The translations under genes were made by a program, and so were the position numbers. Below the pieces are notes generated by a model. It ran no database searches. It worked only from the letters and a program-made list of their open reading frames with translations, and had not been told where the DNA came from. From Owenia fusiformis (lineage: Eukaryota; Annelida; Polychaeta; Sabellida; Oweniidae): DNA of 64,000 bases. The DNA is taken from assembly GCA_903813345.2 (NCBI GenBank), contig CAIIXF020000003.1, positions 34,335,000-34,398,999 of the forward strand, given 5' to 3'. Below are positions 1-12,400 of the stretch, piece by piece. Within the stretch, counting starts at the first letter, position 1, and each line of letters begins with the position of its first letter.

Positions 1-2135
1 TTGGAAAGCGATTTCTACTATCTTTCAAGTGATATCCATGCCAAGGCGTTCAAATGCATCTTATGACGTCATATTGGTAGGAAGAAACAAAGGTTCATTC
101 AAAACTGCCCCGAAAACAATTGAATGGCACGGGAGAATGGAATTCGGGGTACTTGGCACAGTGGCCTCGCCCCCAAAACACCAAAATTGCTTCAAAATGT
201 CACGATTTTGGTAGCATTGTTCAGCTAAGATACAGCCCTTTAATATGATATGCGCTATTAGGCTTCTCAATGAACTAAAAAACCTCAAAAAGGGATAAAA
301 CCTTCAAAATGCCCCAAAAAAGCGCCTTCTAATAGTAAACTGAATTAGTTTGTTTTCTCCCAACATGGTTATATTAGCATTGTAGGCATTATCCCGATCA
401 CAATGGTATATAACAATCCTATATTTGAGAAAAAGCACGGAGGAAAAGTCAATCCTTATAGACACAGGTCCTTTTAGCGAAATTCAGGAAATTTGATTTT
501 GAGATTTCTTGAAATTTCTTTGGGGTGGGGGTACACCTTACAGATTGCATCACAGATTGAGTACACCCAACTGAGGTGAACATGGCCATATGGGGTATCA
601 TTGGAAAGCGATTTCTACTATCTTTCAAGTGATATCCATGCCAAGGCGTTCAAATGCATCTTATGACGTCATATTGGTAGGAAGAAACAAAGGTTCATTC
701 AAAACTGCCCCGAAAACAATTGAATGGCACGGGAGAATGGAATTCGGGGTACTTGGCACAGTGGCCTCGCCCCCAAAACACCAAAATTGCTTCAAAATGT
801 CACGATTTTGGTAGCATTGTTCAGCTAAGATACAGCCCTTTAATATGATATGCGCTATTAGGCTTCTCAATGAACTAAAAAACCTCAAAAAGGGATAAAA
901 CCTTCAAAATGCCCCAAAAAAGCGCCTTCTATTAAGTAAACTGAATTAGTTTGTTTTCTCCCAACATGGTTATATTAGCATTGTAGGCATTATCCCGTTC
1001 ACAATGGTATATAACAATCCTATATTTGAGAAAAAGCACGGAGGAAAAGTCAATCCTTATAGACACAGGTCCTTTTAGCGAAATTCAGGAAATTTGATTT
1101 TGAGATTTCTTGAAATTTCTTTGGGGTGGGGGTACACCTTACAGATTGCATCACAGATTGAGTACACCCAACTGAGGTGAACATGGCCATATGGGGTATC
1201 ATTGGAAAGCGATTTCTACTATCTTTCAAGTGATATCCATGCCAAGGCGTTCAAATGCATCTTATGACGTCATATTGGTAGGAAGAAACAAAGGTTCATT
1301 CAAAACTGCCCCGAAAACAATTGAATGGCACGGGAGAATGGAATTCGGGGTACTTGGCACAGTGGCCTCGCCCCCAAAACACCAAAATTGCTTCAAAATG
1401 TCACGATTTTGGTAGCATTGTTCAGCTAAGATACAGCCCTTTAATATGATATGCGCTATTAGGCTTCTCAATGAACTAAAAAACCTCAAAAAGGGATAAA
1501 ACCTTCAAAATGCCCCAAAAAAGCGCCTTCTAATAGTAAACTGAATTAGTTTGTTTTCTCCCAACATGGTTATATTTGCATTGTAGGCATTATCCCGATC
1601 ACAATGGTATATAACAATCCTATATTTGAGAAAAAGCACGGAGGAAAAGTCAATCCTTATAGACACAGGTCCTTTTAGCGAAATTCAGGAAATTTGATTT
1701 TGAGATTTCTTGAAATTTCTTTGGGGTGGGGGTACACCTTACAGATTGCATCACAGATTGAGTACACCCAACTGAGGTGAACATGGCCATATGGGGTATC
1801 ATTGGAAAGCGATTTCTACTATCTTTCAAGTGATATCCATGCCAAGGCGTTCAAATGCATCTTATGACGTCATATTGGTAGGAAGAAACAAAGGTTCATT
1901 CAAAACTGCCCCGAAAACAATTGAATGGCACGGGAGAATGGAATTCGGGGTACTTGGCACAGTGGCCTCGCCCCCAAAACACCAAAATTGCTTCAAAATG
2001 TCACGATTTTGGTAGCATTGTTCAGCTAAGATACAGCCCTTTAATATGATATGCGCTATTAGGCTTCTCAATGAACTAAAAAACCTCAAAAAGGGATAAA
2101 ACCTTCAAAATGCCCCAAAAAAGCGCCTTCTATTA
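1..2135. repeat. 600-bp satellite array, 3.6 units, open at the window edge
   Basis: The same roughly 600-bp block restarts at 1, 601, 1202 and 1802, and the last unit breaks off near 2135. Units differ at only a few positions, so they were homogenised recently. The array begins at the first base of the window and probably continues to the left. Short reading frames recur in every unit on both strands but resemble no protein and are not called as genes. Confidence 0.95.
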
Positions 2136-2591
2136 GGTTGAAGATCACAGTAGAGTTTCCCATAGGTGGCCATTATAACATTTTACCCTGTATCTTATTA
2201 ACGATTAGTATCCAAGCCTAGTGCAACATACCACAGTGTTCGGGAGAGACTCGCCTAGCCTGCTATAACAATCTTACCATGGGTTGTCCACCGAATTTTT
2301 GAAATAAATAAACTTGAAGACACTAACCCCCTCTATCGTCAGATTTCTCAGAGAATTCTGGTAAAATCACCAAGGTCAAAATCACTCCGCCGCCAGCTTA
2401 AAATGAGATTTCCCACTGAACTCTGACATGTTTTCAGATAAATTAGGACCTACCCTATAAATATTTAGTCCCGATTCACTTCCCAAACGCTAGATGGCGC
2501 TCCAATGGGGTAGGGAAGGAGAAAATGACTTTTTATTCAGAAAACCAAATCACTTACGGTAACCGCTAATGTCCTTACTCAGGACTATATC
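2136..2591. other. Non-repetitive flank, nothing recognised
   Basis: This is the sequence right of the satellite. It has no coding frame of note. It contains a short CTAGATGGCGCTCC string of the kind often seen in dispersed repeats, but no element ends could be drawn. Confidence 0.4.
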
Positions 2592-2765
2592 CTTCCTAGT
2601 AGGGGTACATGGGCCAGCCAGAAAGTTTCTTTATAAGTTTAAATGAGTTGCAAACCATAGATCTATTTTTAAATGTTAATGTTTTGAATTATGCTATTCA
2701 AATTCTATCACTGTTAAATTAATATGGGCTTTGAACCCTTGTAGATTATTGACATAGACAGTGTC
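2592..2765 (+). mobile_element. LINE 3' tail fragment (CR1/L2-like family of 54319-55190)
   Basis: This stretch matches, in reverse complement, the 3' untranslated end of the LINE near 54319-54530. The shared path includes TTGCAAACCATAGATCTATT, TTCAAATTCTATCACTG and the terminal ATTGACATAGACA. Only the last roughly 170 bases are present, so it is either a severely 5'-truncated LINE copy or a SINE that borrowed the LINE tail. There is no coding content. Confidence 0.75.
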
Positions 2766-3159
2766 AGAATTTCTGTCAGCCAAGATTAAAACAGTCACAA
2801 TTTTACAGACAAGTATCATTCAAGGTTTAGTAGATATTATTGCTAGCTAAACATCATTCCGGCGTTGAACTCATGTATATTCAATATGCTCTTTCCCTTA
2901 TTATCTTATACACAATCAGGGCATGTAAGGGCCTTTAAAGGGGACAATAATTTCTTTCACATCGTCATTTTGAGGATATTTTAATTGTAAAATAACCCAT
3001 AAAATCGTGGTCATTTGAGATAGACCAATGGAACGTGATAGAATGAAAGAACATTGAACTTGAACAAGGTTCATGGTTGTGCTAAATATGATTTTACTGA
3101 GATTGGATGGATGAGTTATTCACATTTGTTTGGGTTACTTTTTTGGCTCACCCTGTATC
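2766..3159. other. Intergenic, one isolated mariner-type end
   Basis: No gene is seen. Near 3145-3158 the sequence GGCTCACCCTGTAT reads, on the other strand, as ATACAGGGTGAGCC, the form of many mariner-type terminal repeats with a TA target. No partner end was found. Confidence 0.35.
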
Positions 3160-3344
3160 ATGCAGACCCGTAGCCAGAGGGGGCTCGGAACCCCCTGACT
3201 AAAGCTTCTTTGGAAATCATGCAGTTTTTCACAATTCTGAGTACTTTTCAAGTAATTTTGGCCATTTTTAGCTCAAAACTGAACCCCTCCTGCAATTTTT
3301 TAAAAGTGAACATCGAGGTAAATCCTGGCTACGGGGCTGTCATG
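3160..3344. mobile_element. Short terminal-inverted-repeat element (MITE-like)
   Basis: CCGTAGCCAG near 3168 is mirrored by CTGGCTACGG near 3326, with CATG just outside on both sides. The roughly 180-bp interior is non-coding. Superfamily not assigned; the target duplication is ambiguous. Confidence 0.5.
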
Positions 3345-3760
3345 TATCTCTTTTTTAGAGAACTCGCCTCAATTTTTTTTCATGTTCCCGAAGCTGATGC
3401 TCCCGATTTATCGGATAGACTTTTCAGTGCAAACCCTTATTTTTCCCCCGATTCATTTTTAACAATCCAGATTTTCTCCCGATTTTTTCGAATTGTCAGT
3501 TTTTGTAACCCCCAAGTTTTCTGATTTTTTTTAAAAACTGGTCTTTCTCAAGCTTTATTTTCTAAATGAACCTCGATTTTTCCAAACAATCAAGATTAAA
3601 AAAGAGCCAACCTTTCTCCCTCCGATTTTTCCGAATTGTAGATTTAGTTATTGTGACCATGATTTTTTAGAAATCCAGATTTCTCGATTATTTCTCGATT
3701 TTTCAGAAAATGAACTCCGATTTCTTTCCAAACAACCCCGATTAGATCTAGTTCGATCCA
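3345..3760. repeat. Degenerate CCCGATTTTTC-type low-complexity repeat
   Basis: Variants of (C)CCGATTTTTC recur irregularly, about a dozen times, with AACAATCC spacers. The pattern looks like a decayed short tandem repeat. An open frame across 3210-3524 is a by-product of T-rich sequence. Confidence 0.45.
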
Positions 3761-5210
3761 GTCCATTTATATTTATGGTGAGATTTTTTAGGCAAGTCAA
3801 AAGTCGAGACAGCGCTGTTTACTTGCGCATCACTCTGTAGTCACAACAGGAAATAATATTTCATCATAGGAAGGAGTTGCCATACAATTTTAAGTTAACT
3901 CCTTTGACTGACATAAAGTAATTTAAATAAACGCAACGAACAGACAGTAGTACGAAGAGATGCAAAAATTGACAAGGACCATATTTTTGAGTTTTCACCT
4001 TAGTCAAAATGTACAATATTGAGTTTAAATGAACTTGGAACGGGGAGAGGAGGGGGAGGGGGCAGATTAAGGCTATCGGGAATTATCAGCCATTATCCAA
4101 TAAACAAGAGACAGGAGACTGTGAAAGTCTTTAATTCACACATAGCTAGGCAAGGTGTGTCTGCTTCCACAGTACACAGTATTTCACATATAGAACAGTG
4201 TGTGAAATATCAATAACACATGCAAGGTCACTAGTTAAACAGTTGTCATGGTGATGAATGGACTTTTCACATTAGATTTGATGAATTGCCAAATTGACCA
4301 TTGCAAAAAAGTCATTGAAAATGTGTTCTTTTAGTGATTTCGTTCCTTTTGGCTGATTTTGTAGGAATTGCAATGTTTGAAAAGAATTTAAGCCCAAGAC
4401 ACTGAGTTCAGGGTTTAAATCCTTAACCTAAAGCAATCTAATCTATATTACCCCAAAGTTACTGTCAGTCCAACACCTCTACCAAATGTTACGTGGTAAA
4501 CACGATACAATTAATGTATGTCACATTCAGCAACGAATATGGCATATTCACTTGCAGCGTATGACAGATTCACTTGCGGTATATGGCATACTAGCTCACT
4601 AACCAATGAAAACGCGATACAGAAGTATACTTTTCTGACCCTTTCAATACAAATGGAAAAATAGATGGCACCATGGGTGTTGGTAGGGCTAGAATACATG
4701 GCAGCCTATAGCAAGAGTCATTTAATTTCTTGATTTAACAAGTAATTCCATTTTGATCGTGAGATATGTAACTCAAATGAAAAAAATAAACTTAAAACAC
4801 CATTGGAATCTAACTATATGATCTTATTGACACGTGGATTGTGAATTCACATTAAAATTATGACCCCATTAAGGGTAAGTGAATGATTTTTCAACATTGT
4901 GTCAATGGGGATTTAGCCCGATATTCTCTTTAGAAAACTTGAAAATCTTTAAATAATAAAGGTAAATATCTGTAAAATCGAAGTTGTTTTGATAGAGAAA
5001 TACACACATAGTTAAATATGCCATCAATACATTGTCGAAGAAAATGTTAGTCTTTAATGGTTAAAAATGCAAATCTCCTAAAATCTCATTAAAAACGAGT
5101 CACAAAGACCAAATAAAAACCTACAAATCACGAGCATTAATGTATTGTTTTTTTTGGCAATCACGATTTACACATTTCTCTCAGAAGTGTCATTCAGCAA
5201 TGTCACGCAA
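3761..5210. other. Intergenic; G-rich run and one copy of a palindromic repeat
   Basis: No gene seen. At 4039-4064 there are four close G runs (GGGGAGAGGAGGGGGAGGGG) that could form a G-quadruplex. At about 4500-4600 there are GAATATGGCATATTC-type words, a diverged relative of the repeats at 6190-6397 and 41041-41135. Confidence 0.4.
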
Positions 5211-5215
5211 TAAAT

Positions 5216-6064
5216 CACCCTATGCAGACAGAGCCTGTGGGAAATATTGGGTGCGGAGCAAATGAGCGGAGGGTGCGGAGCTAACGGTTATTTTTTAATT
5301 TAAATTTGGGATATTTCTGAAACTAAGCCGTTTTGGGACTTCAAATATACCAAGATATGTGTATTTGACACCAAATATCAATACAATTGTGAAAATAGTA
5401 GCGCAATTCATTCTATAGCGACGCAGTGTGCCTTAAACCTTTCCCAGACCTACATATTTTGAAATTATCCTTTTAATACTGAGTCCCCAGCATTCATAAA
5501 AAATGGTGTTCAAGGTGCACTATCTATACAAATTATTTTTGCATCTTGGAAGCCAGGCAGTATCTGTGTGATTTTTAGAAAATTCGGAAATTTTTTCAGA
5601 TATGAGCCCCCTCTAAATATTGGGTGCGGAGCAGCTCCATAAACGTAGCTCCGCACCCAATATTTAGAGGGGCTCATATCTGAAGAACATTTCCGAATTT
5701 TTATAAAATCACACAGATACTGCCTGGCTTCCAAGATGCAAAAATAATTTGCATGGGTAGTGTATCTTGAACACCATTTTTTATGAATGCTGGGGACGCA
5801 GTATTAAAAGGATAGTCTCAAAATATATAGGTCTGGGAAATGTTTAAGGCATACTGCGTCGCTATAAAATGAATTGCACTACTATTTTCACAATTTTATT
5901 GATATTTGGTGTCAAATACACATATCTTGGTATATTTGAAGTCCCAAAACGGCTTAGTTTCAGAAATATCCCAATTTTAAATTCAAAAATGACCGTTAGC
6001 TCCGCACCCTCCGCTCATTTGCGCCGCACCCAATATTTCCCACAGGCTCTGTCTGCATAGGGTG
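5216..6064. mobile_element. 849-bp foldback element, 5-bp target duplication TAAAT
   Basis: Almost the whole element is one inverted repeat. The left arm starts CACCCTATGCAGACAGAGCC and the right arm ends with its complement at 6064; the centre lies near 5640. The bases TAAAT sit directly outside both ends (5211-5215 and 6065-6069), as a target-site duplication would. No transposase is encoded, so it is non-autonomous. The arms carry few differences, which suggests recent origin. The superfamily is uncertain: CAC termini with a 5-bp duplication recall Transib-like elements, but this target is not GC-rich. Confidence 0.85.
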
Positions 6065-6189
6065 TAAATGTACTTAATCAATCCAGGATTCATATATTAG
6101 AACTCGAAGCGCTAACAATATTGGTGATCCAGCGTAGTTTTACATTTAAAATTGATTATTTTGACCAATCGAATCGAAGCTTTCTGCAT

Positions 6190-6397
6190 CGTGTTTTCAC
6201 CTGCAGTATATGGCACATTCCGCAGGTGAGTATGGCATACTCCGCGCAGGTGAGTTTTGGGTATTTACTGAAATCAATGTATCACTGCGGAATATGCCAT
6301 GCTCACCTGCGAAATATGCCATATACCACAGGGCGCAGATGCGTATGGTATATTCCCCCGTATCATGAATATTCGCCATATTCCGCGTAACACCAAA
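6190..6397. repeat. Dispersed palindromic GGCATATTC/CCTGCGG repeat
   Basis: Short palindromic words such as GCGGAATATGCCAT, CACCTGC and GTATATGGCA recur in both orientations. The right end, CCATATTCCGCGTAAC, is the complement of the start of the copy at 41041 (GTTACGCGGAATATGG). Non-coding; class not assigned. Confidence 0.55.
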
Positions 6398-7745
6398 TAT
6401 TAATTAGTACTCTCTGGCCCTCAATTTTACAAGTGGTCATTTTATCGTGTTACCCCTTATATAGGAACACTTCAGTTAGTCTATTTTCTTTGGTGGATAG
6501 ACTTTCGTTATTGTATCTTTAAAACAGGAACATAGGCCGACCAATGAAGAAGTAAAATTCAAAACTCAAATATAATTTAATATACTTTTTATTTTACACC
6601 GTTCCAGGCAAAATGGTACAAAGACATAATGCATATTTTGTTACACTGCACTTTCCCTAAAGGTAATAATCAGAGATAAAAGAGAATGATGGGAAAGTTG
6701 CAAATAAACATTAACGATCTCACAACTAATCAAAGTGTCCTTCAATTTCCAAAATATATTGTTTAAATTCTAAGAATGACTTTCTCAGTTGCTTCTGCGT
6801 ATCAAGTGAAATTCCAATTAATGTGGATATCCCAAAACTATTTTTAGGAGAAGAATGTTCATTACATATCATTTGAATAATTTATGAAGAGATATCATCG
6901 GGAAATAGGCATTATATGAGACAAAAATACAGAAGACGCATTTCCTGTCAAACCTTCCATGTCTGATTCTACCTTTCTACACCTCACTGAACGTATATAT
7001 GCAGTGCAAACTAACGAACTCAACACGTTACATGCAGTTATCATTTTACAGCTTAACTAGAAAAACTGCAACTCCACGGAGTAGCGAATCCAAACGAACA
7101 AAATCTGTGTTCTAATTTCATTGATAACAATTTTCTCCAAATTTTTCTTATTTTGCATATTTTCATGCTTGAACGAAGAGAAGCATGAAAGGCGATTGTA
7201 ATGACCTATTTTAAAGCACCGTTTTCTGACCAATCATATTTTTCTTTAAATACTAGTAATTGCTCATCGAAAACCAATCAGAAACTCTATTTCAAAATAT
7301 ATTTAGTATTCACAATATACGCTGGAATGTACATGTATATTATAACCTACAGTATGTTTGAGCAGCATTTAAAATCGCTATCGCATTTGCGACAGCCAAT
7401 CAGATTGTGAGTTCTATGGGAATTCCATTACTTTTTATCGCAGGGGAAAAAAAGAAAGCGTTTTTTGATTTTGCAGCATATTGGATGATGAGGTTTTCAG
7501 AGTCGATTGCGTTAATTCAGACAGCTAGACGTGCATTGCACAATATTCTACCAAACTCCATTTGTTGGGTTAAGACTGCAAACTGTTTTCCTCTCAATCC
7601 GTACAACATATACTCTCAAAACAATAAAGATGAAATAATTATAAAGATAAAGATAAAAATACTCAAAAGTACATAGATAAAAATAAATACATTCATTTTG
7701 ATTTTATGCAAACATATATTATCATATTCGAATATTCAATACAGG
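6398..7745. other. Intergenic, nothing recognised
   Basis: AT-rich sequence without coding signal. Frames at 7201-7410 and 7407-7676 match no known family and have low-complexity, lysine- and isoleucine-rich composition. Confidence 0.4.
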
Positions 7746-7753
7746 GTGACAGA

Positions 7754-7905
7754 CAGTGTAGGCCCCAAGGATCTGAAACTGCTGGTTAAAATGGCATTAA
7801 GGACCAGTTGCAATGTTATTTTCCTATACCTAGGGAAACACCAACTGGTCCGTCTCAAAAGTAACCTGGTAATGACCAGTGAGCCGGCCCTTAAGGCCTA
7901 CACTG
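7754..7905. mobile_element. 152-bp hAT-type MITE
   Basis: The element begins CAGTGTAGGCC and ends GGCCTACACTG. The eight bases GTGACAGA occur directly before it (7746-7753) and directly after it (7906-7913). An 8-bp target duplication with CAG-type ends is the hallmark of the hAT superfamily. There is no coding capacity. A second inverted pair (GGACCAGTTG, CAACTGGTCC) lies inside. Confidence 0.85.
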
Positions 7906-7913
7906 GTGACAGA

Positions 7914-9497
7914 AGAAAATCCGTCCAAAACTGAAAGATTCTTAATAACAGTGAACTTGCTTTTCAAACACACACATAAAAACATTATTTTTAATTATTC
8001 AGAATGCTATGGACAAAGTAAGTAAAGCAATATCAATTGAGGGAAACAAATCAAATCATGTCATTTACCCATTTATTCAAGAAGGGACATGTTTTCCTGA
8101 ATTCACCCTTATTATGATTTTTGTCATTTATTTTAATTTATATATTAACTAGATGCACGTTTAAATGAGTAAAATCTAAGAGCCTCATACTTGTTACATA
8201 TAAATATAATTTGCTTTAGATTTAATTAAATCCAAAGGATAATGACTGTGAAGTGTTGGAATAGATCCTTCTAACAGACAGAATGAGGGTGTTCTGTCAT
8301 TCAGGATTATTGCGAAATAACATTGAATTAACGGAAATTGATATAAAAAATAATGACATTTTTGAAAAACCTGAACACTTTCACACTTACACTGTCTAAC
8401 ACTTACTGTCCTTTACGTGAAATACACCGAATGAAGGCCTGAATCGTACACTCGTAGAACTAAAATTTCTTGTCCAGTAAAAGTCAGGGTTAGTAGTTTG
8501 TAGAACCATCTTCAATCCATCTTAGTAGATAACCCAAGGAACAAAGCAGTGCTGGTCATCGATTAGGACGATACGTTTATAATGTAAACATAATGGCGCT
8601 CGGTGCGTAGGTATCACAACACAAATTTGCAAAAACACATAAAGAAGCCAAGGTGCACTAATTACAGTTACTAGCTATGGACTACAGTAACATTTACACT
8701 ACATCCTAGTTTCACACATATATTAAGCATGCGTTGACACATCCTGACCAATCAAAACGTAGAATAGGCATGGATTAACATAACTACTAATGGGTGCATT
8801 GTCTAGGTCATTACTGATGAAGGCGAAATTTCTCTTGAAATATATATTCCACTGGACTGGTACCTCATGCTATTTACCGTTTTTTATTTCGCAAAGTGTA
8901 AAAAGGCCAGGACTTCTCGGAAGAAATCGATTAATTATGCTTGCCAGCCTATACTCATTTTTTCGGAAAAATAGTATGCCAGAAAAATCTCAAGATGAAT
9001 ATGACAAACTGGTCAAGTATCAGGATAAGAAGGTAGTTGTAAAACTTGGACACAGACTGAATATCCAAATTGTATTTTCAAATGATATCTAAACTTTCAA
9101 AAGATCAGAATTACAGTTACAGTTACAGTTACACACAGACGTGGACCACTGATAAGTGCAAAAGTTAATCTATGCATATTCATTATTAATGCATATTCAG
9201 ACAGTAACTTTAACAAACCAAAGCCTAAATAACTATACTGTTAATTGTTACATGATACTTTACTACAACTGCTCTGAGACGATTTACGAATTATATTTAA
9301 GTTTAAAATCAAAAACCAACAACCCTAATAAAATCTTCCATTAACATCATAACCCCTATATGTTAGAAAAATAAGATATCGTTTTCACGATTTTCAAATT
9401 GATGTCGTCAGTATACGTTGTTGATTTTTGGAAGAAGTACCTGATTATGTTATGATCACTGATGTGATTTAGAAGACCAGTGCCAGTCCAGAACCTA
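7914..9497. other. Downstream flank of the copper-oxidase gene
   Basis: This is the 3' side of the minus-strand gene that stops at 9498. No consensus AATAAA was found on that strand within the first few hundred bases. A short (ACAGTT)n microsatellite lies at 9108-9132. A 100-codon plus-strand frame at 8790-9092 has no recognisable family. Confidence 0.4.
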
Positions 9498-12400
9498 TCA
9501 AGCGCTGATTATTTCTAAGATTCCATTCATTTTCTTTGGCCCATGAATCGGACATACAAAGCCTAACCGTTTACCAACCACCCCTCGTCTAACCGTACCC
9601 ATGAATATTTTCCGAGCAACATGTGATCCTGTAACACCAAACAGATCTTGCTTAAATATGTGAACAAACGATGAAGATGAGAATTTAGAAGGTTGAATAG
9701 GTGATTCCTCAACATCAAACATTTCTAAACATGCTTGTTCAGCTGTTTCCTCTGTTAAATGCATGCTATGCAACACAAACCCATGGCCAGTCCCTCCACT
9801 TGTTACCTCTACAATAAGCGTATCGCCCTCACGAAGTTGAACAGTACTGGCTTTTCCCTCTTGAATATCTTCTATGGTGGACCGATCTAGTGCTATTGCG
9901 GGGGAATCACCTATCTTAAGGAACCAAAAATCAACATTATCAGTACCGATAAGTCGAACGATTCTGCCGTCAGCCGTTGCAGGATCAGAGGACTTTTCAG
10001 GAACATTATCATTCATATTGACTGTAATAGGTATTGGACAGTTAACAATCATGAATCCTGGACCCCTTCCAAACTTTTTGTTGAATGGGTTACCTGGTGG
10101 AGAATCTGTTACAATACCTAGATTTCTTTCCATTAATGACTTTTCTCCGTCTAAATACATTATACCCTCTTCGTTACCATTGGCCTCTTGGGCGAATTTT
10201 TTACATTTAGCATTTTTTATTCCACCGTTCATTTGGAAAGGATCGAACGGATCGTCACTAGGGTTAAGTTCACTACCATCAAACCCAGCGTTTCTACCTT
10301 TCATAAATGCATTACCACCTTCATTCATATCAGAAACAGCAGTGTCATTAATAGAAGAGGCATCGTTAGCACAATTGTAAAAGAACCAAAGGATGTGCCA
10401 CATGGGAGTATATCCTGCGGAGGAAGCGCCAAATGGAACAACTCCGGGCTGGAAAGCATTTGGACCTCCACCATCCTCAGGTGCAATACCATTCGCAAAT
10501 TGTATCAATGACCGAACAGCATCATTCGTTCTGAATTCATCACCTCGTCCCAATTTTTCCATTTTTGGTGCGAGAATTGTACCCATAAAACCAGCTGCAG
10601 GTGCTTTCGAAGCCTCGAGTGCTATGTAATAAGGTATGATCCCATCATCTCTAAGTGTTGCCTTGTGAGTTTTAATTGTGGCCTGCATAGTTGAGACATC
10701 GATTTTCAATGCTTGACCGCCCTTGTACCTTTTCTGCCAGGTCTGATCTGAGTCACAGCCAGGTGGTCCGTTTCCCTTCCATTTAGGGGATGGTGGTACT
10801 GACCTTATAAGTGGATCACAACCCCCATGATCCTCTATCAATTTCTGTCCAGGTTCGTCTCCCCATTGCATGAATGGAATATTAATAGTAACAGTTTTAC
10901 ACTTGAAAAGGAAACGCTTTAATGGACTGTAATTGGGGTTACCGACAGGTGGTAGCACTTTACCGCCTTCCTCTCGTGCAACATATCCTGGATCTTCATA
11001 AAATACCAGATTTGTCTCACCAGTTGTTTCATTAAATTTAAGTGGTTCTAAAAGGGCAATGTATTCTACGGATTCCAATGGAGCTTCAGAGAGGACTGGA
11101 GAAGGAGCTCCACCAAACATGTCTCCCAGTTCTTTGTTTTCTGAATCAGTCATTATAAAATATACTGGTTTATCAGCAAGGTTTTGATTCAGGGTGACAC
11201 TACTTATACCAGCATTTTCCGACCATGTTACCTGTCTTATATCAGCAACATTATCACCCTTCGCGACAGTTGTAGTAATTCCATTTTCATCTTTACAATA
11301 TAGCTGCCATTCTCCGACTCGTTCTTTGCTGTCAACATGACTAAATGGACTTGTTCCACAGTTCATGTCCACTGTGACTGGCATTGGACAGTTTACGATC
11401 ATGAATCCTGGTCCTTTTCCGAATTTCTTGCTCAATGGATTTCCACCTGGCGAATCTGTCAAAAATGCCTGACGTTTTTCTAATAGTGCTTGTTCTTCCC
11501 CAAGGTACAACAACCCATCTTTATTACCCGTGACCTTCTTCGCGTAACCAGGACAGGCATTATTTTTAATTCCACCAGAAAGTTGGAATGGATCAAAGTC
11601 TTCGTCTGAAGAGTCAAGTTTACTACCATCTACACCATTGTTAAATCCTTCTAGGAATTCAGATGCGTCTTCGCCAACTACGTTGTCCCATTTCATGCCG
11701 TTCATGAAGCCACAGTTGTAAAATAGCCATACAATGTGCCACATGGGCGTGTAGCCTGCAGAGTGTGCGCTGAATGGAACGATTCCTGCCTGGAATGACG
11801 CTGGACCACCGGCCCTAATAGGCACACCATTACCCAGTTGAATCAGGGCTCTTACAGCATCATTTGTTCGTTCATCATCACCTCGTCCAAGAAGTTCCAA
11901 TTTAGGCGCAAGGACATTACCCATATTACCAGCGGCTGGAAACTTTGAAGCTTCGAATACAGTATAGTATGGAATAATACCATCATCTCTGAGGGTGGCT
12001 TTGTGTAATTTCATAACTACTCTGGCATTGTCAATATCAATTTCGAGAGCCTGTCCTCCATTATATCGCTCTAATGCACCTTCATCAGGAGTGCAACCTC
12101 TTGGTCCATCTCCCTTCCATTTCGGGCTTGGAAGGATTGATCTAATAAGAGGATCACACCCACCATTATCAACGATTAGCATCTGTCCATCTTCATCCCC
12201 CCATTTAACAAATGGCATGTTTAAGGTAATCGTCTCGCCATTGATTACAACTCGCTTTAAAGGGCTATAGTCAGGGTTGCCCACAGGCCCTACACTCTTA
12301 CCATTGACAATCCTTGCTACAAATCCAGCATCTCGAGTGAATGTAAATGTCTCTGTTCTTGAATTATAGGTTGCATCTAACTCGCACGCCTCGTCAGGGG

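Noticed and set aside
29-2089. Recurring frames of 74-75 codons in the 600-bp satellite
   Set aside because: They recur with the satellite unit on both strands and resemble no protein.
8790-9092. 100-codon frame just downstream of the oxidase gene
   Set aside because: No recognisable family, no splice or promoter signal, and composition like surrounding DNA.
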